Part shown: positions 8,269-17,454 of the stretch, in pieces
Position numbering within the stretch: the first letter of the stretch is position 1
Layout: the number at the start of each line of letters is the position of its first letter
Source: CBDFKS01 sp965248905
GTDB taxonomy: Bacteria; Chloroflexota; Dehalococcoidia; Lucifugimonadales; JAGWBF01
Assembly (NCBI GenBank): GCA_965248905.1
Contig: CBDFKS010000003.1
Span: 186,001 to 250,000 of the forward strand
Direction of reading: 5' to 3'
DNA: 64,000 nucleotides
The notes under the pieces: generated by a model
What the model was told of the DNA's origin: nothing
What the model saw: only the letters and a program-made list of their open reading frames with translations
The model's database searches: none
Program-made: the position numbers and the translations under genes

Positions 8269-9974
8269 GAGCCTGTCTCAAAAGGTGTATGCATTCTCTT
8301 ATAAGAAAGAAAAGGTTAGAATTGTCTGCAAGAATTGAGCAAAGGAGAGTCCAATGCCGCTTCGGCCGCTGAATCGAGAGCAGACATGGTTGTTTCCGCC
8401 GACTCTGGACGAAGTTGTGCCGCAAGACCATCCAGCGAGGTTTGTGGCAGAGTTTGTGGATGCTTTGGACCGTTGGGGATGGTCTGAGTTGGGTGTTGAG
8501 GTAGATGGAGAGGCATTGGGAGCGCCGGCGTACCACCCTCGTGGGCTGTTGAGCGTGTGGCTGTATGGGTTCATGACTGGGGTGCGTTCCTGTCGCAAGC
8601 TGGAGGCGGCCTGCCGAGACCAGATACCGTACCTTTGGCTGACAGGTTGGCAGCATCCGGACCACAATACCTTGTGGCGGTTCTACAGAGACCATCGTGG
8701 AGCAATGAGGAAGCTCTTTAAGCGGACGGTGCGCATGGCGGTGGCCATGGGCTTGGTGGATTTGGCGGTGCAGGCGGTGGATGGGACAAAGATAGTTGCC
8801 AACGCAGCGAAGGACAGGACCCAGGATGCTGAAGGGCTGCAGCGACTGCTGGAGCGGGTGGAGACGGCAATTAGAGACCTTGAAGCGCAGAACGAGGCAG
8901 GAGAAGGCGCTGTCCCTACGCGGCTTCCAAAGAAACTGGCCAAAAAGGAGGCGCTGAGAGAACAGGTGCAGCAGGCAATGGAACAGCTTGCAGGCGAAGA
9001 GGAACAGCAACGCATCAATCTTACCGACAGCGATGCTGGGCTGATGAAGGGTAGACAGGGTATCGTGGCTGGGTACAATGCCCAAGTGATGGTCTCGCCA
9101 CTGCAGATGGCCACCGACGAAGGCACTGGGCTGGTGATCACCGCAGCGGACGTAGTGTGTGACGCCAACGACTATGGCCAGTTGACTCCGATGCTGGAAC
9201 AAGCGGAGGAGATGACCGGAGACAAGGCGCAAGTAACGCTGGCCGACGCGGGCTATCACTCCGGCGCCAACCTGGAGGAGTGCGCCCAACGGGAACAACA
9301 GGTGATCATGCCAGAGTCCCAGCACAAAGCCCTGGAGCACCCGTACCACAAGGACCGCTTTTGCTACGACGAGCAGACGGATAGTTACACCTGTCCACAG
9401 GGCCAGAGACTCCGCTTCACCCGAGTTAAGCGGACCAGGGGGACGCTCATGCGGCTGTATCGAGCCTCCGGAGCCATCTGCCGGGTGTGTCCGGCCTTCG
9501 GCATTTGCACCAAGGACGGGCGTCATGGGCGTGGGCTGGAGGTAGGACCTTACGAAGCCGTCCTGCGTCTTCATCGGGTATGGATGTCTACCGAGGAGGC
9601 CAAAAAGGCATACAAGCAGCGTATGCAACTGCCGGAACCAGCTTTTGGGATTCTCAAAGAGCAACAAAGAGCTCGGGGGTTCTTGCTCCGTGGCGTTGTC
9701 AATGTGTCGGCCGAGTGGACCTTGTTGGCCACAAGCTTCAACCTGCGCACCTTGTGGCGTATATGGCGCGACTGGGGCAGACTTAGGTGGAGCCAGAGCT
9801 GGGCGCCGCCGGCGATAGCAGGGCCATGATGAGATGACCGACTACGGCGTGTAAACCGCGCCATCCGCAAGATCCGATCGCTGTCGAGTCATCGTTTCCA
9901 CTGCGCCAAACAGACTCGGACCTAGCATTATCGACTGACTCGTCGTCAATAATCCATCATTCTGGGACAGGCTC
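8269..9974 (+). mobile_element. IS1182-family insertion sequence
   Basis: The element is bounded by inverted ends GAGCCTGTCTCAAAA (left, from 8269) and the complement of TTCTGGGACAGGCTC (right, to 9974). They match at most positions. It carries one complete transposase gene (8354-9829) and is about 1.7 kb, the usual size for the family. I cannot identify a clear target duplication at the junctions. Confidence 0.85.
8354..9829 (+). CDS. IS1182-family transposase
   Basis: The 491-residue protein has the IS1182 layout. The N-terminal domain reads LFPPTLDEVVPQDHPARFV and YHPRGLLSVWLYGF with RSCRKLEAACRDQIPY. Then QAVDGTKIVANA carries the first DDE aspartate, TLADAGYHS the second, and the late FGILKEQQRARGFLLRG the third acidic residue. 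A charged helical insert (about 170-220) and a Cys-rich segment (SYTCPQGQ...CRVCPAFGICTKDGRHG) are typical. The frame is intact and ATG 8354 is 85 bp from the left end, so the element may still be active. Confidence 0.92.
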   Translation: MPLRPLNREQTWLFPPTLDEVVPQDHPARFVAEFVDALDRWGWSELGVEVDGEALGAPAYHPRGLLSVWLYGFMTGVRSCRKLEAACRDQIPYLWLTGWQHPDHNTLWRFYRDHRGAMRKLFKRTVRMAVAMGLVDLAVQAVDGTKIVANAAKDRTQDAEGLQRLLERVETAIRDLEAQNEAGEGAVPTRLPKKLAKKEALREQVQQAMEQLAGEEEQQRINLTDSDAGLMKGRQGIVAGYNAQVMVSPLQMATDEGTGLVITAADVVCDANDYGQLTPMLEQAEEMTGDKAQVTLADAGYHSGANLEECAQREQQVIMPESQHKALEHPYHKDRFCYDEQTDSYTCPQGQRLRFTRVKRTRGTLMRLYRASGAICRVCPAFGICTKDGRHGRGLEVGPYEAVLRLHRVWMSTEEAKKAYKQRMQLPEPAFGILKEQQRARGFLLRGVVNVSAEWTLLATSFNLRTLWRIWRDWGRLRWSQSWAPPAIAGP

Positions 9975-9990
9975 GCAGGGTCGCCCCTAC
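9975..9990. repeat. Right arm of the split GTAGGGGC palindromic repeat
   Basis: GCAGGGTCGCCCCTAC follows the right IS end directly and is the partner of the arm at 8251-8268. The rest of the spacer up to the hydrolase promoter (9991-10090) shows no other feature. Confidence 0.65.
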
Positions 9991-10090
9991 GGTAATTATT
10001 GCTTAGGTAGCCGCACGAGCGCGCAAAAACCTAACGAGCACCCGACGCCCTGGCTCCGGTGCCATCTCTGGCACGATTCAAGCGGCGCCA

Positions 10091-10099
10091 TGCTATAAT
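10091..10099 (+). promoter_or_regulatory. Extended -10 promoter element
   Basis: TGCTATAAT is an extended -10 (TGnTATAAT) 36 bp before the hydrolase start. TGGCAC at 10069-10074 is a weak -35 with 19-bp spacing, as is common for extended -10 promoters. Confidence 0.55.
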
Positions 10100-10135
10100 A
10101 CGCCGAAAATTACGAATATCTGACAAGGACCATAT

Positions 10136-11023
10136 ATGAAACGTGCGGTCGAATTCTACAGTGAGGGATTTAAACTCCAAGGTGACGTATATTCTCCGGA
10201 TAATCTGAAGCCGGGAGAAACGCGGGCGGCAATTCTGCTATGCCACGGCTACACAGGCGTCAAGGACCTGTACCTGCCCGACAACGCAAGGGTGCTGAAC
10301 GAGGCGGGCTATGTGGCGATGACCTTCGACTATAAGGGTTGGGGAGATAGTGAGGGCACCCGCAACCGCCTGGCTCCCTACAGCAGGGTAATCGACGTAC
10401 AGGCTGCCATGACCTTCCTGGGCCTCCAGCCCGAGGTGGACGCCGATAGGATCGGCCTATACGGCACCAGCTATGGCGGCGCCACCGTTTCCTGGGTAGG
10501 GGCCGTGGACCAGCGGGCCAAGTGCATTGTGAGCGTGGTGGGCATCGGCAACGGGGCCCGCTGGATGAGCCGGGTCAGGCGGGTGGACGAGTGGTTCGAC
10601 CTGCTTGAACGCTCTAAAGCTGACCGGGAGAGACGGGCCACCACAGGGGAGTTGGAGTACGTGGAGCGCAGCGAGATACTGCTGCCCGATCGACAATCAG
10701 CCGAGCTGGCCGCTGCTGCCCGGCGCAACAACCCTGCAGCGATTAACACGATACCCATAGAGTATGTTGACGATACGATAGGCTTTAATCCTGAGTGGAT
10801 AGTGGACCAGGTCTCGCCACGCCCAATCCTCTTCATCACGTCCGACAACGACCGGCTGGTGCTTCCTGAAGAGTCGGAGCAGCTGTATGCTAACGCCAAG
10901 GAGCCCAAAAAGCTGGTGGTCCTGAAGGGCTACGGCCACTACGAGGTATACGCCGAACCGGCCTTCAGTGAGGTGATGGCTGCGACCCTGGACTGGTATA
11001 GACAATATCTTCCATCGCGGTAG
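10136..11023 (+). CDS. Alpha/beta-fold hydrolase (DLH/S9-like)
   Basis: The 295-residue protein is an alpha/beta hydrolase. It has an oxyanion-side ILLCHGYTGVKD (residues 34-45), the nucleophile elbow LYGTSYGGATVSW (GxSxG, serine near residue 112), an acid in the FITSDNDRLVLPEES region, and the histidine in LKGYGHYEVY. There is no signal peptide, so it is probably cytoplasmic. The closest recognisable group is dienelactone-hydrolase or acyl-peptidase-like esterases; the substrate cannot be deduced. It is monocistronic between an extended -10 promoter and a strong terminator. Confidence 0.85.
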   Translation: MKRAVEFYSEGFKLQGDVYSPDNLKPGETRAAILLCHGYTGVKDLYLPDNARVLNEAGYVAMTFDYKGWGDSEGTRNRLAPYSRVIDVQAAMTFLGLQPEVDADRIGLYGTSYGGATVSWVGAVDQRAKCIVSVVGIGNGARWMSRVRRVDEWFDLLERSKADRERRATTGELEYVERSEILLPDRQSAELAAAARRNNPAAINTIPIEYVDDTIGFNPEWIVDQVSPRPILFITSDNDRLVLPEESEQLYANAKEPKKLVVLKGYGHYEVYAEPAFSEVMAATLDWYRQYLPSR

Positions 11024-11117
11024 GCTAAGCTCTTTCGATAAGAGTCGAATCTAGTGCCGCAATAATTGCCAAGGAATCCTTCGAGTAATCACGCACCCAA
11101 GCGTTCTTCAGCACAAA

Positions 11118-11153
11118 ACAAACGTGGCCAGCCTGACGGCTGGCCACGTTTGT
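11118..11153. terminator. Strong bidirectional terminator hairpin
   Basis: A perfect 16-bp stem (ACAAACGTGGCCAGCC, loop TGAC, GGCTGGCCACGTTTGT) sits between the plus-strand hydrolase and the minus-strand solute-binding gene. A-rich sequence on one side serves the minus strand. It suits termination from both directions. Confidence 0.8.
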
Positions 11154-11181
11154 TACCATAACCCGATGTTGTGGTCCTTTG

Positions 11182-12978
11182 CTACGCGGGCTCCACGTAC
11201 TCAAATTGGCTGTAAACGGAGTCAACGCGTCCTGACCAAATCCATCCTTTTATTTGATTGGGGTCTATAATAACCTGACCTGGCAGCCAGAACATGGGGG
11301 CTGCTTCGTAATCAAAGAACTTGACGTCCCCCATCTCCATCATCAGCGCGTCTCGCTCAGCACGGCCTTCCACAGTCAGCATCCTGTTGTACAAGTCGTC
11401 GATCTTCTTATTCTCGTAAGAGTGGACGACATTGCAACACTCTACCGCCGGACTGTTGTTGTAAAGGTGGAAGGTCCTGAATGGCGGTTCCCAGCTGGTT
11501 CTCATAAGCCACACCTTGCCATGCATCTTCCGGGCCCTCATCTCGCCGAGGAGCCGGCCAAAGTCGACTTCCACTATCTTGGGGTCGAGGCCGATATCCC
11601 TGAAGGCACCGAACAGGTACTCGGTTATCTGCTCCATCTCCGGGAAGCCGGCCAGTTTGAATGACATCAGATCGAAGGAGAATCCATCAGGATATCCGGC
11701 GTCTATAATCAGCTGCTTGGCCTTTTCCGGGTCGAATCCGTACAACTCCTCGAATCTACTGTCCCATTCTGGGTTCCAAGGCGTCATTTTCTTATGGAAT
11801 ATCCAGAGCTCCTGCTTCTCACCCACACCTTTGAAGATCTCTTTATGGACCAGGTCCCGATCTATGGCGCGGTTGAGGGCTTCCCTCACCTTGACATTGA
11901 CCAAAGGTGACGTGGGGTCATATTCCGGCGTGTCCTTCCGGTAGTTGCCTCCGAAGAGCACAACCGTCTGGAGGGCCGGGTTCAGGCTGGTGAGCACGTT
12001 AAACCCGTTTTCTACCGCGTTTGCGTGAAGTTCCCTGGGAATTTCCACCATATTGACTTCGCCGGCTCTCAACATTGCGAAGCGGGTCGATGCTTCCGGT
12101 ACGAGGATCAGATTAAACTCATCGAACTCGGGAGTCTTACGGTAGTGCTCCTTCGCCTCCCAGTTAATTCCGAACCCTGGGTTGTGCTTTACGAACTTCC
12201 ACGGGCCAGTTCCGGCGGGCTGCTTCTGCATGCCCTCGACCCCTACTGCTTCATACTGGGCCGCGCTGTAGATGCCCCAATACGCAAGGCTGACGAAGTA
12301 GTCCATGCTAGGCTCTGCTTGATTCAGGTTAAGCTCAACTGTGTAGTCGTCGACGATTCTTATGCTCCGGTCTTTAGCTGCTTCGGTGGCGCCGAAATAC
12401 GCGAAAAACTCTGATGTTCGGAACGCGTTATCGTCTGTGTTGCGATCGACGACGTGCCTAACATCTTTCGCCGTGAACTCACCCCAATCGTGAGAGAAGG
12501 GCACGCCCCTTCGCAGCTTGAAAGTCCATTGCTTGGCATCGGGCCTGGTCATCTCCCAGGAGGTGGCCAGTCCGGGTTTTAGCTCCGCCGTGCGATTATC
12601 CGTATCAAGCAATTGATCCACATGGTTCCTGGCCACCAAGTTACCGGGCCATGTGCCAGCGATCCAGGCCAAGACGCTTTCCACCCAGGGCGCCTCAGTA
12701 ACGAACCGGAGCCGCGTTGTCTGTTTGGCCATTACCGGTACTTCTACCTCTTTTATGACCTCGGCTACGACGGTCACCGGCACTTCTTTAACGACCTCTA
12801 CCTCTTTAATTACTTCAACCGGTACCTCCTTGATCACCTCGACCGGTACCTCTTTTATGGTTTCGATGACCTGAGGTACGGGGGTGGCGTCGTCGCCGCA
12901 GGCCACCGCTACCATCAGGACGGCTACCAGGGGCAACATTATGAGCCATTTGGGGCTTATCCACCGTCGGAGTGCCAC
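11182..12978 (-). CDS. ABC transporter substrate-binding lipoprotein, family 5 (peptide/nickel type)
   Basis: The product (598 residues from GTG 12978) is an extracytoplasmic solute-binding protein of the DppA/OppA family. A hydrophobic signal ends in the lipobox VAVAC. It is followed by a 45-residue linker of repeated E-V-P-V and I-K-E-V units, then the SBP_bac_5 domain (LKPGLATSWEMTRPDAKQWT, KLRRGVPF, DDYTVELNL, VREALNRAIDRDLV). GTG 12978 is chosen because GGAGGTG lies 5 bp upstream; the upstream ATG would put extra residues before the signal. No permease or ATPase genes are adjacent, so it is an orphan receptor here. The ligand is unknown. Confidence 0.9.
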   Translation of the reverse strand: MALRRWISPKWLIMLPLVAVLMVAVACGDDATPVPQVIETIKEVPVEVIKEVPVEVIKEVEVVKEVPVTVVAEVIKEVEVPVMAKQTTRLRFVTEAPWVESVLAWIAGTWPGNLVARNHVDQLLDTDNRTAELKPGLATSWEMTRPDAKQWTFKLRRGVPFSHDWGEFTAKDVRHVVDRNTDDNAFRTSEFFAYFGATEAAKDRSIRIVDDYTVELNLNQAEPSMDYFVSLAYWGIYSAAQYEAVGVEGMQKQPAGTGPWKFVKHNPGFGINWEAKEHYRKTPEFDEFNLILVPEASTRFAMLRAGEVNMVEIPRELHANAVENGFNVLTSLNPALQTVVLFGGNYRKDTPEYDPTSPLVNVKVREALNRAIDRDLVHKEIFKGVGEKQELWIFHKKMTPWNPEWDSRFEELYGFDPEKAKQLIIDAGYPDGFSFDLMSFKLAGFPEMEQITEYLFGAFRDIGLDPKIVEVDFGRLLGEMRARKMHGKVWLMRTSWEPPFRTFHLYNNSPAVECCNVVHSYENKKIDDLYNRMLTVEGRAERDALMMEMGDVKFFDYEAAPMFWLPGQVIIDPNQIKGWIWSGRVDSVYSQFEYVEPA

Positions 12979-13110
12979 GATATCACCTCCACGAATCAAT
13001 AATGGGTAATAGAAGGACATTGCCCACCTATTAGCGGCTTGTATTCTAGGAACTATTTTCCTTTCTTGTCAACATTGAGATTTATTTCACAATGTATTTT
13101 TTGTAACAGT

Positions 13111-13947
13111 CTACAAGGGCTGCCAGTAGCGCCTGCCCTCAGCACGTAGGATTTTCCCAAACCCCGGCGCAGGAAAGTGGCCTGACGCTACGAGAATTCC
13201 TTCCCGCTCCAGCCTTTCCATCAGAGAGCGCCGGGTGGCCCTCGTTTGCTCATGATCTATATCAACGCGAGAGCACCATTCGATCTCGTGCACCTGTATC
13301 GGGATGTGGGCGACGTCGCCCAAGATAAGGCCCTTCTGCCCCCCGGACGATATGAGTATGCTCATGTGTCCCGGGGTATGGCCCGGTGAGGGCAGGGTCG
13401 TAAGCTCGCTGGTCAGCGCCTGCTCTCCTTCCATAAACTCCACTAGATCCAACCCTTTCAGGGGCAACACACAGTCCTTCGTAGTCGGAAACTCATCCAG
13501 TTTCTCGGGCTGGCTAAAGAAATCCCAGTCAACTGTGCTAATCCAGTACCGAGCCCTGGGAAATGTAGGTTTGTAGCTGCCATTTTCAGAAACAAGGTTC
13601 CAGCCCACGTGATCTCGGTGCAAATGGGTCATGACTACCATATCAATCTCGTCCACTCTCACATTGTGCCTTTTCAGATCGTCGAGGAGCTCACCTCGGG
13701 CATTCTCTCTAGCGAAAGCGGGCTCGGGACCCAGGCCAGTGTCCACTAGGATGGTACGGCCATCGGAACGTACTAGAAATGAACCCAGATTGAAACGTAT
13801 CTTATGCTCCTCAGTAAGGGAGTCCCTATAACGGACCCAGTTGTCGGCGGACAGGGAAGGATAGAAACCGCAAGGGTCGTGGTCCAACACTCCATCCGTC
13901 AGTGCAGTGATCTGCACGTTGCCTATGTTGACCACCGAACTTGTCAT
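13111..13947 (-). CDS. MBL-fold metallo-hydrolase
   Basis: The 278-residue protein is a metallo-beta-lactamase fold hydrolase with the metal motif MTHLHRDHVGWN (HxHxDH) near residue 110. Next comes SPGHTPGHMS near 190 and a late GHFPAPG. The N-terminal NLGSFLVRSDGRTILVDTGLG strand pair is typical of the quorum-lactonase/AHL-like subgroup, although substrate cannot be inferred from that. ATG 13947 follows AGAGGTG. It lies upstream of, and in the same direction as, the solute-binding gene, with a 130-bp gap. Confidence 0.88.
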   Translation of the reverse strand: MTSSVVNIGNVQITALTDGVLDHDPCGFYPSLSADNWVRYRDSLTEEHKIRFNLGSFLVRSDGRTILVDTGLGPEPAFARENARGELLDDLKRHNVRVDEIDMVVMTHLHRDHVGWNLVSENGSYKPTFPRARYWISTVDWDFFSQPEKLDEFPTTKDCVLPLKGLDLVEFMEGEQALTSELTTLPSPGHTPGHMSILISSGGQKGLILGDVAHIPIQVHEIEWCSRVDIDHEQTRATRRSLMERLEREGILVASGHFPAPGFGKILRAEGRRYWQPL

Positions 13948-14121
13948 TTGAAATCACCTCTGTCTTACAATATCGAATCTAGGTGGAGCTACCGGCATTG
14001 TAGATTGATGCATTTGCCAGGTCAACGCAACGTGCTCCCTGCAATACCTTAAACCTCCCCGATAATCACGACACCTTTGAACTCGTTCATAATGATGGAT
14101 GACAGTTAGAATAGTGTCATT

Positions 14122-15240
14122 ATGAAGATAATAGGAGCGAGAAAATCGGGGTCCAAAGTCATAAGCAGGGTCCAGGAGATTAGCAGGTCTGCCAAGGCGA
14201 GATTGAAGTGGATGGATTACTACCGAGCGCATGAGAACAACGCTTCTCTGACTTGCCGGTACTTCGGGATCAGCAGGCAGATCCTTCGGCTACGCTCAGG
14301 ACAGGCTCTTCTATCGATGGAAGCGACGGTACAATCCCAGGGATCTGAGGAGCTTGGAAGAGAGGAGTCACAGGCCAGCCCGCCTACGGCAGCCCACCTG
14401 GTCCCGGAAACTGGCTCTAGCGGTGTTGCACCTAAGGGAGCAGTATCCCAGGTGGGGAAAAGACAAGCTGGTGGTGCTACTGAGGCAGAGGGGGTGGCAG
14501 GTATCCACCTCCATGGTGGGACGGATTTGGCCCAGCTGAAGCTGCGTGGAGTGCTCAAGGAGCTTCCTAGGACAGGCATCTCTACCCGCAAGAGGCGATG
14601 GCAGCGTCCATATGCCGTCCGTAAGCCCAAAGGGTATGAGATAAAGAGGCCGGGAGATGTAGTTCAGGTAGACACTCTGGATGTAAGACCTCTACCAGGC
14701 GTGGTTCTCAAACACTTCACGGCCCGTGATATGGTCTCTCGATGGGACGTGGTAGAGGCTCACACCAGAGCTACTGCCACCACAGCGGCAGGCTTCTTGG
14801 AGCGCTTACTGCAAAGGATGCCATTTCCTGTGAGAGCTATACAGGTGGACGGAGGCTCAGAGTACCAGGCAGCCTTTGAGGAGTCCTGTGAGCAACGAGG
14901 CCTTAAACTATTCGTTCTTCCACCTCGCTCCCCCAAGCTTAACGGCTGTGTAGAGCGGGCACAGCGTACCCACACCGAGGAATTCTATGAAGTCACTAAT
15001 TTCTCTCTAGATGTGGCCTCCCTGAACCGGGAGCTCCTGGCTTGGGAGAATATCTATAACACCATTCGCCCTCACCAAGCCCTGGGCTATCTTACTCCTC
15101 TGGCCTTCTGGAAGCGCTGGCAGGAAGAACATCCACCTGACAAAGAAAACGGAACGCCGGACAAAGCGCCCAACATTCCGTCTGCCCCTTGCAACTCTAG
15201 CGTACCATACTCCAACCAGAAGGAGGTCAAGTGTCACTAA
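14122..15240 (+). pseudogene. IS481-like transposase with two compensating frameshifts
   Basis: A 372-codon frame stays open, but its middle is scrambled. The start (KARLKWMDYYRAHENNASLTCRYFGISRQ) and the end (GDVVQVDTLDVRP, IQVDGGSEYQAAFEE, ERAQRTHTEEFYE, RPHQALGYLTP) are clear integrase-core/DDE segments. The segment between continues correctly in the next frame (14354-14539: ERSHRPARLRQPTWSRK, LREQYPRWGKDKLVVLL). A 25-bp block at 14283-14307, resembling CTTCGGCTACGCTCAGGACAGG, shifts the frame, and a missing T near 14526-14528 restores it. The product is probably inactive. Possible ends share only a weak TAGTGnCA match. Confidence 0.8.
14283..14307. repeat. 25-bp interspersed repeat inserted in a transposase gene
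   Basis: Removing these 25 bases restores the reading ISRQ-I-FYRWKRRY across the junction. The sequence carries TTCGGCTACGCTCAGGACAGG, the core of a small repeat also seen in the 6645-6702 and 62354-62446 units. Confidence 0.65.
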
Positions 15241-15390
15241 TCTACTGGACGAGTACACCTTCTTGTCAGCCACTGACCACTGGAGTATAGTATGAGGCAC
15301 TTATAGGGCAGAAATGTGTCCTGTAAGTATGAGAGGAGCCGGCCACTTTACCGACGGACACCTCAGTCTTGAATAGGAAGGGGACCCGTT

Positions 15391-15606
15391 ATGGGTATGG
15401 GGGTATGGCGAATAACCCTGGCACGATTGATCATGTTGGCTGCCTTTGCCTGTGGGATTATCGGGCTTATAGCCGGATTCGCTGATAAGTCCTGGAAGCT
15501 TGGGGCCACAGGCTGGTTTACTGGCGGTACCCTTGCCGCAATCCTTGCCATCGTCGTGTTGGCCGATGAATATTTCGAATCTAGGCAAAAGCAGCGTCAA
15601 GGCTGA
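15391..15606 (+). CDS. Small two-helix membrane protein
   Basis: The 71-residue product has two predicted membrane segments: a hydrophobic ITLARLIMLAAFACGIIGLI stretch and a second around TGGTLAAILAIVVLA. A short WKLGATGW loop joins them and the tail is charged (EYFESRQKQRQG). GGAAGGGGA lies about 6-14 bp before the ATG. No family is recognised. It stands alone between the decayed transposase and the asparaginase-like gene. Confidence 0.6.
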   Translation: MGMGVWRITLARLIMLAAFACGIIGLIAGFADKSWKLGATGWFTGGTLAAILAIVVLADEYFESRQKQRQG

Positions 15607-15750
15607 GCCACTCGAAGCAACAGCTCATTGACCTGCCAGCACCTATAATAGCGCTCACACCCAGGAATTTACTTATCAATGCAGGGCCTTCCAATGGGTC
15701 TTCTAGTTTTGCCTGCTGCCAATGGTCCATGTGAAAAAGGAGGATAGAAT

Positions 15751-16758
15751 ATGGCAACTTCAAAGCCTAGAGTTCGAATCGTAGCAACGGGCGGTAGTAT
15801 TGCAGGTATCGGTCCCCACCGGCTGGACTACACCCGTTATCCTGAAATCGGCAAGAAACTCACCATTGATGAGTCTCTCGCTCGCGTCCCCGAGATTAAT
15901 GATATAGCGGACATCCAGGCTGAGAACCTGATCAGCGTGGGCAGCACCTCAGTTGGCCCCAAAGAGTGGCTTCAGATGGCCCAGCGCATCAACCAGATCT
16001 TCAAAGAGGATAGCGGCGTAACCGGCGTTGCCATGACCCACGGGACGGCTACCTTGGAGGAGACAGCCTATTTTCTACACCTCACCGTAAAGTCAGCCAA
16101 GCCCATGGTCATCACCGGCGCGATGCGACCCCCAACTTCACTAGGCACCGATGCCGACATCAACCTCATCGATGCAGTGCGGATCGCGGCATCGCCGGAG
16201 GCGGCAGGCAAGGGCGTGCTCACAGTACTGAACAACGAGATCCAGTGCGCCAGGGACGTAACCAAGACAAATACCTTACGAGTAGAGACCTTCCGTCCGA
16301 ATGAGCTTGGTTTTTTGGGCTACGCCGACTCCGATGGCGAAGTGGTGTTCTATCGCTCCCCCACACGAAAGCACACAACTGCCACTCCCTTCGACGTCAC
16401 GGGAAGAGACAGCTTGCCCCGTGTGGATGTGGTATACGGTTATGCGGGCTGTGACGGGATGCTAGTCGATGCGGTACGTCAGAATAAGTCCGATGGGCTG
16501 ATCATGGCGGGCTTCGGTAGCGGCACCTTCCCTCCCGACATGCTGGAAGCTGGGGTACAGGCGGCAAAAGATGGCATGCCCGTCGTGCTGGCGTCCCGCT
16601 CCATTGGCGGCAGGACCGTCATGACACCTCGTACAGACAGTCAGGGGCTGATGGTGTGTGACAACCTGTTGCCCCAGAAAGCCCGAATCCTCTTGATGCT
16701 GGCTCTCACCGTCACAAAAGACCGCAAGGAGCTCCAGCAAATGTTCAGCGAATACTAG
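15751..16758 (+). CDS. Type II asparaginase-like protein with altered catalytic Asp
   Basis: The 335-residue protein has the asparaginase/glutaminase fold: the nucleophile motif VATGGSIAG with T13, a second motif MTHGTATLEETAYFL at about 95-109, ITGAMRPPTSLGTD, and CARDVTKTNT containing the catalytic-type lysine. The family normally reads THGTDT, where Asp completes the second triad; here that position is Ala100. Activity may be changed or lost, or the protein may use other acyl amides. There is no signal peptide, so it is probably cytoplasmic. The ATG follows AAGGAGG. The family is certain and the reaction is uncertain. Confidence 0.88.
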   Translation: MATSKPRVRIVATGGSIAGIGPHRLDYTRYPEIGKKLTIDESLARVPEINDIADIQAENLISVGSTSVGPKEWLQMAQRINQIFKEDSGVTGVAMTHGTATLEETAYFLHLTVKSAKPMVITGAMRPPTSLGTDADINLIDAVRIAASPEAAGKGVLTVLNNEIQCARDVTKTNTLRVETFRPNELGFLGYADSDGEVVFYRSPTRKHTTATPFDVTGRDSLPRVDVVYGYAGCDGMLVDAVRQNKSDGLIMAGFGSGTFPPDMLEAGVQAAKDGMPVVLASRSIGGRTVMTPRTDSQGLMVCDNLLPQKARILLMLALTVTKDRKELQQMFSEY

Positions 16759-16949
16759 AGTAACGACGCTGGAGCCCAGCTTCCTTTCGGCCCGATGGAC
16801 GGTTGACGACGAATGGCGGTCATCAGAATAAAGTTGAGCCGCGGATAAGTCAAAAGGACCCTGTTCAATACCTGTCGAACCTAATCCAAACGATGTGGAC
16901 GGGGAGTTCGACCCTACCCCGATCGCCATGTCGACGCCGAGGGACTTAA

Positions 16950-17414
16950 TTATGACGCCGATGTTCGGGTCTGCAACCGGGTCACCAGCAGGTGGACCGG
17001 GACAGCGAAACCGGCGATGATGAGACCAAGGACTATGGTGACGGCACCCATCGCCACAGCCAGGTCGGCCAGGCCGAACCCTACTACCGCCAGATTCAAC
17101 GAGTTGCGAAGAGTCAGGCCGGTGATGTAGGTCTCTCGGTTGGGGTCATCCCGGTCCAGGGAGGAGTAAGGGCCCCACCGGCCGAACGTGTGGCCCTCGA
17201 TTGCGTCCTGCTGAGCCCTGGCTGTCTTTGCGTCCTGCACCAGTACTCCGGGGATGGAGGCGTCCTTGCTGGTGATTACCTGTTCCTTGGCCAGCGCATC
17301 TCTGACCTCTCCCCGTCCGTCCAGACCCATGGCTATGAAGACCCCGCCCAGGGCCACCATGCCGAGCCCCAATGCTACTGCGATGACCACAGCGTACTTG
17401 CTTATGGTATGCAT
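16950..17414 (-). CDS. Two-helix membrane protein of unknown function
   Basis: The 154-residue protein has an N-terminal membrane helix (YAVVIAVALGLGMVALGGVF), an extracytoplasmic stretch of about 75 residues containing VQDAKTARAQQDAIEGHTFG, and a second hydrophobic region (VGFGLADLAVAMGAVTIVLG) running to the C-terminus. The pattern suggests an aromatic-poor outer loop held by two anchors. No family is recognised. ATG 17414 has GGAGG 5 bp upstream. It lies immediately downstream of the cupredoxin lipoprotein gene and may be cotranscribed with it. Confidence 0.7.
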   Translation of the reverse strand: MHTISKYAVVIAVALGLGMVALGGVFIAMGLDGRGEVRDALAKEQVITSKDASIPGVLVQDAKTARAQQDAIEGHTFGRWGPYSSLDRDDPNRETYITGLTLRNSLNLAVVGFGLADLAVAMGAVTIVLGLIIAGFAVPVHLLVTRLQTRTSAS

Positions 17415-17454
17415 GTCATCCTCCCTTCTTACTTTGCCTTCTCCAGATTCTACC

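Noticed and set aside
8222..9667. Long open frame on the minus strand across the IS1182 element
   Set aside because: It mirrors the codon structure of the plus-strand transposase, has no motifs and no ribosome site.
14085..14125. CATAATGA...TCATTATG palindrome as the transposon end of the IS481-like gene
   Set aside because: It does not match the sequence beyond the 3' end of the gene well enough to call terminal repeats.
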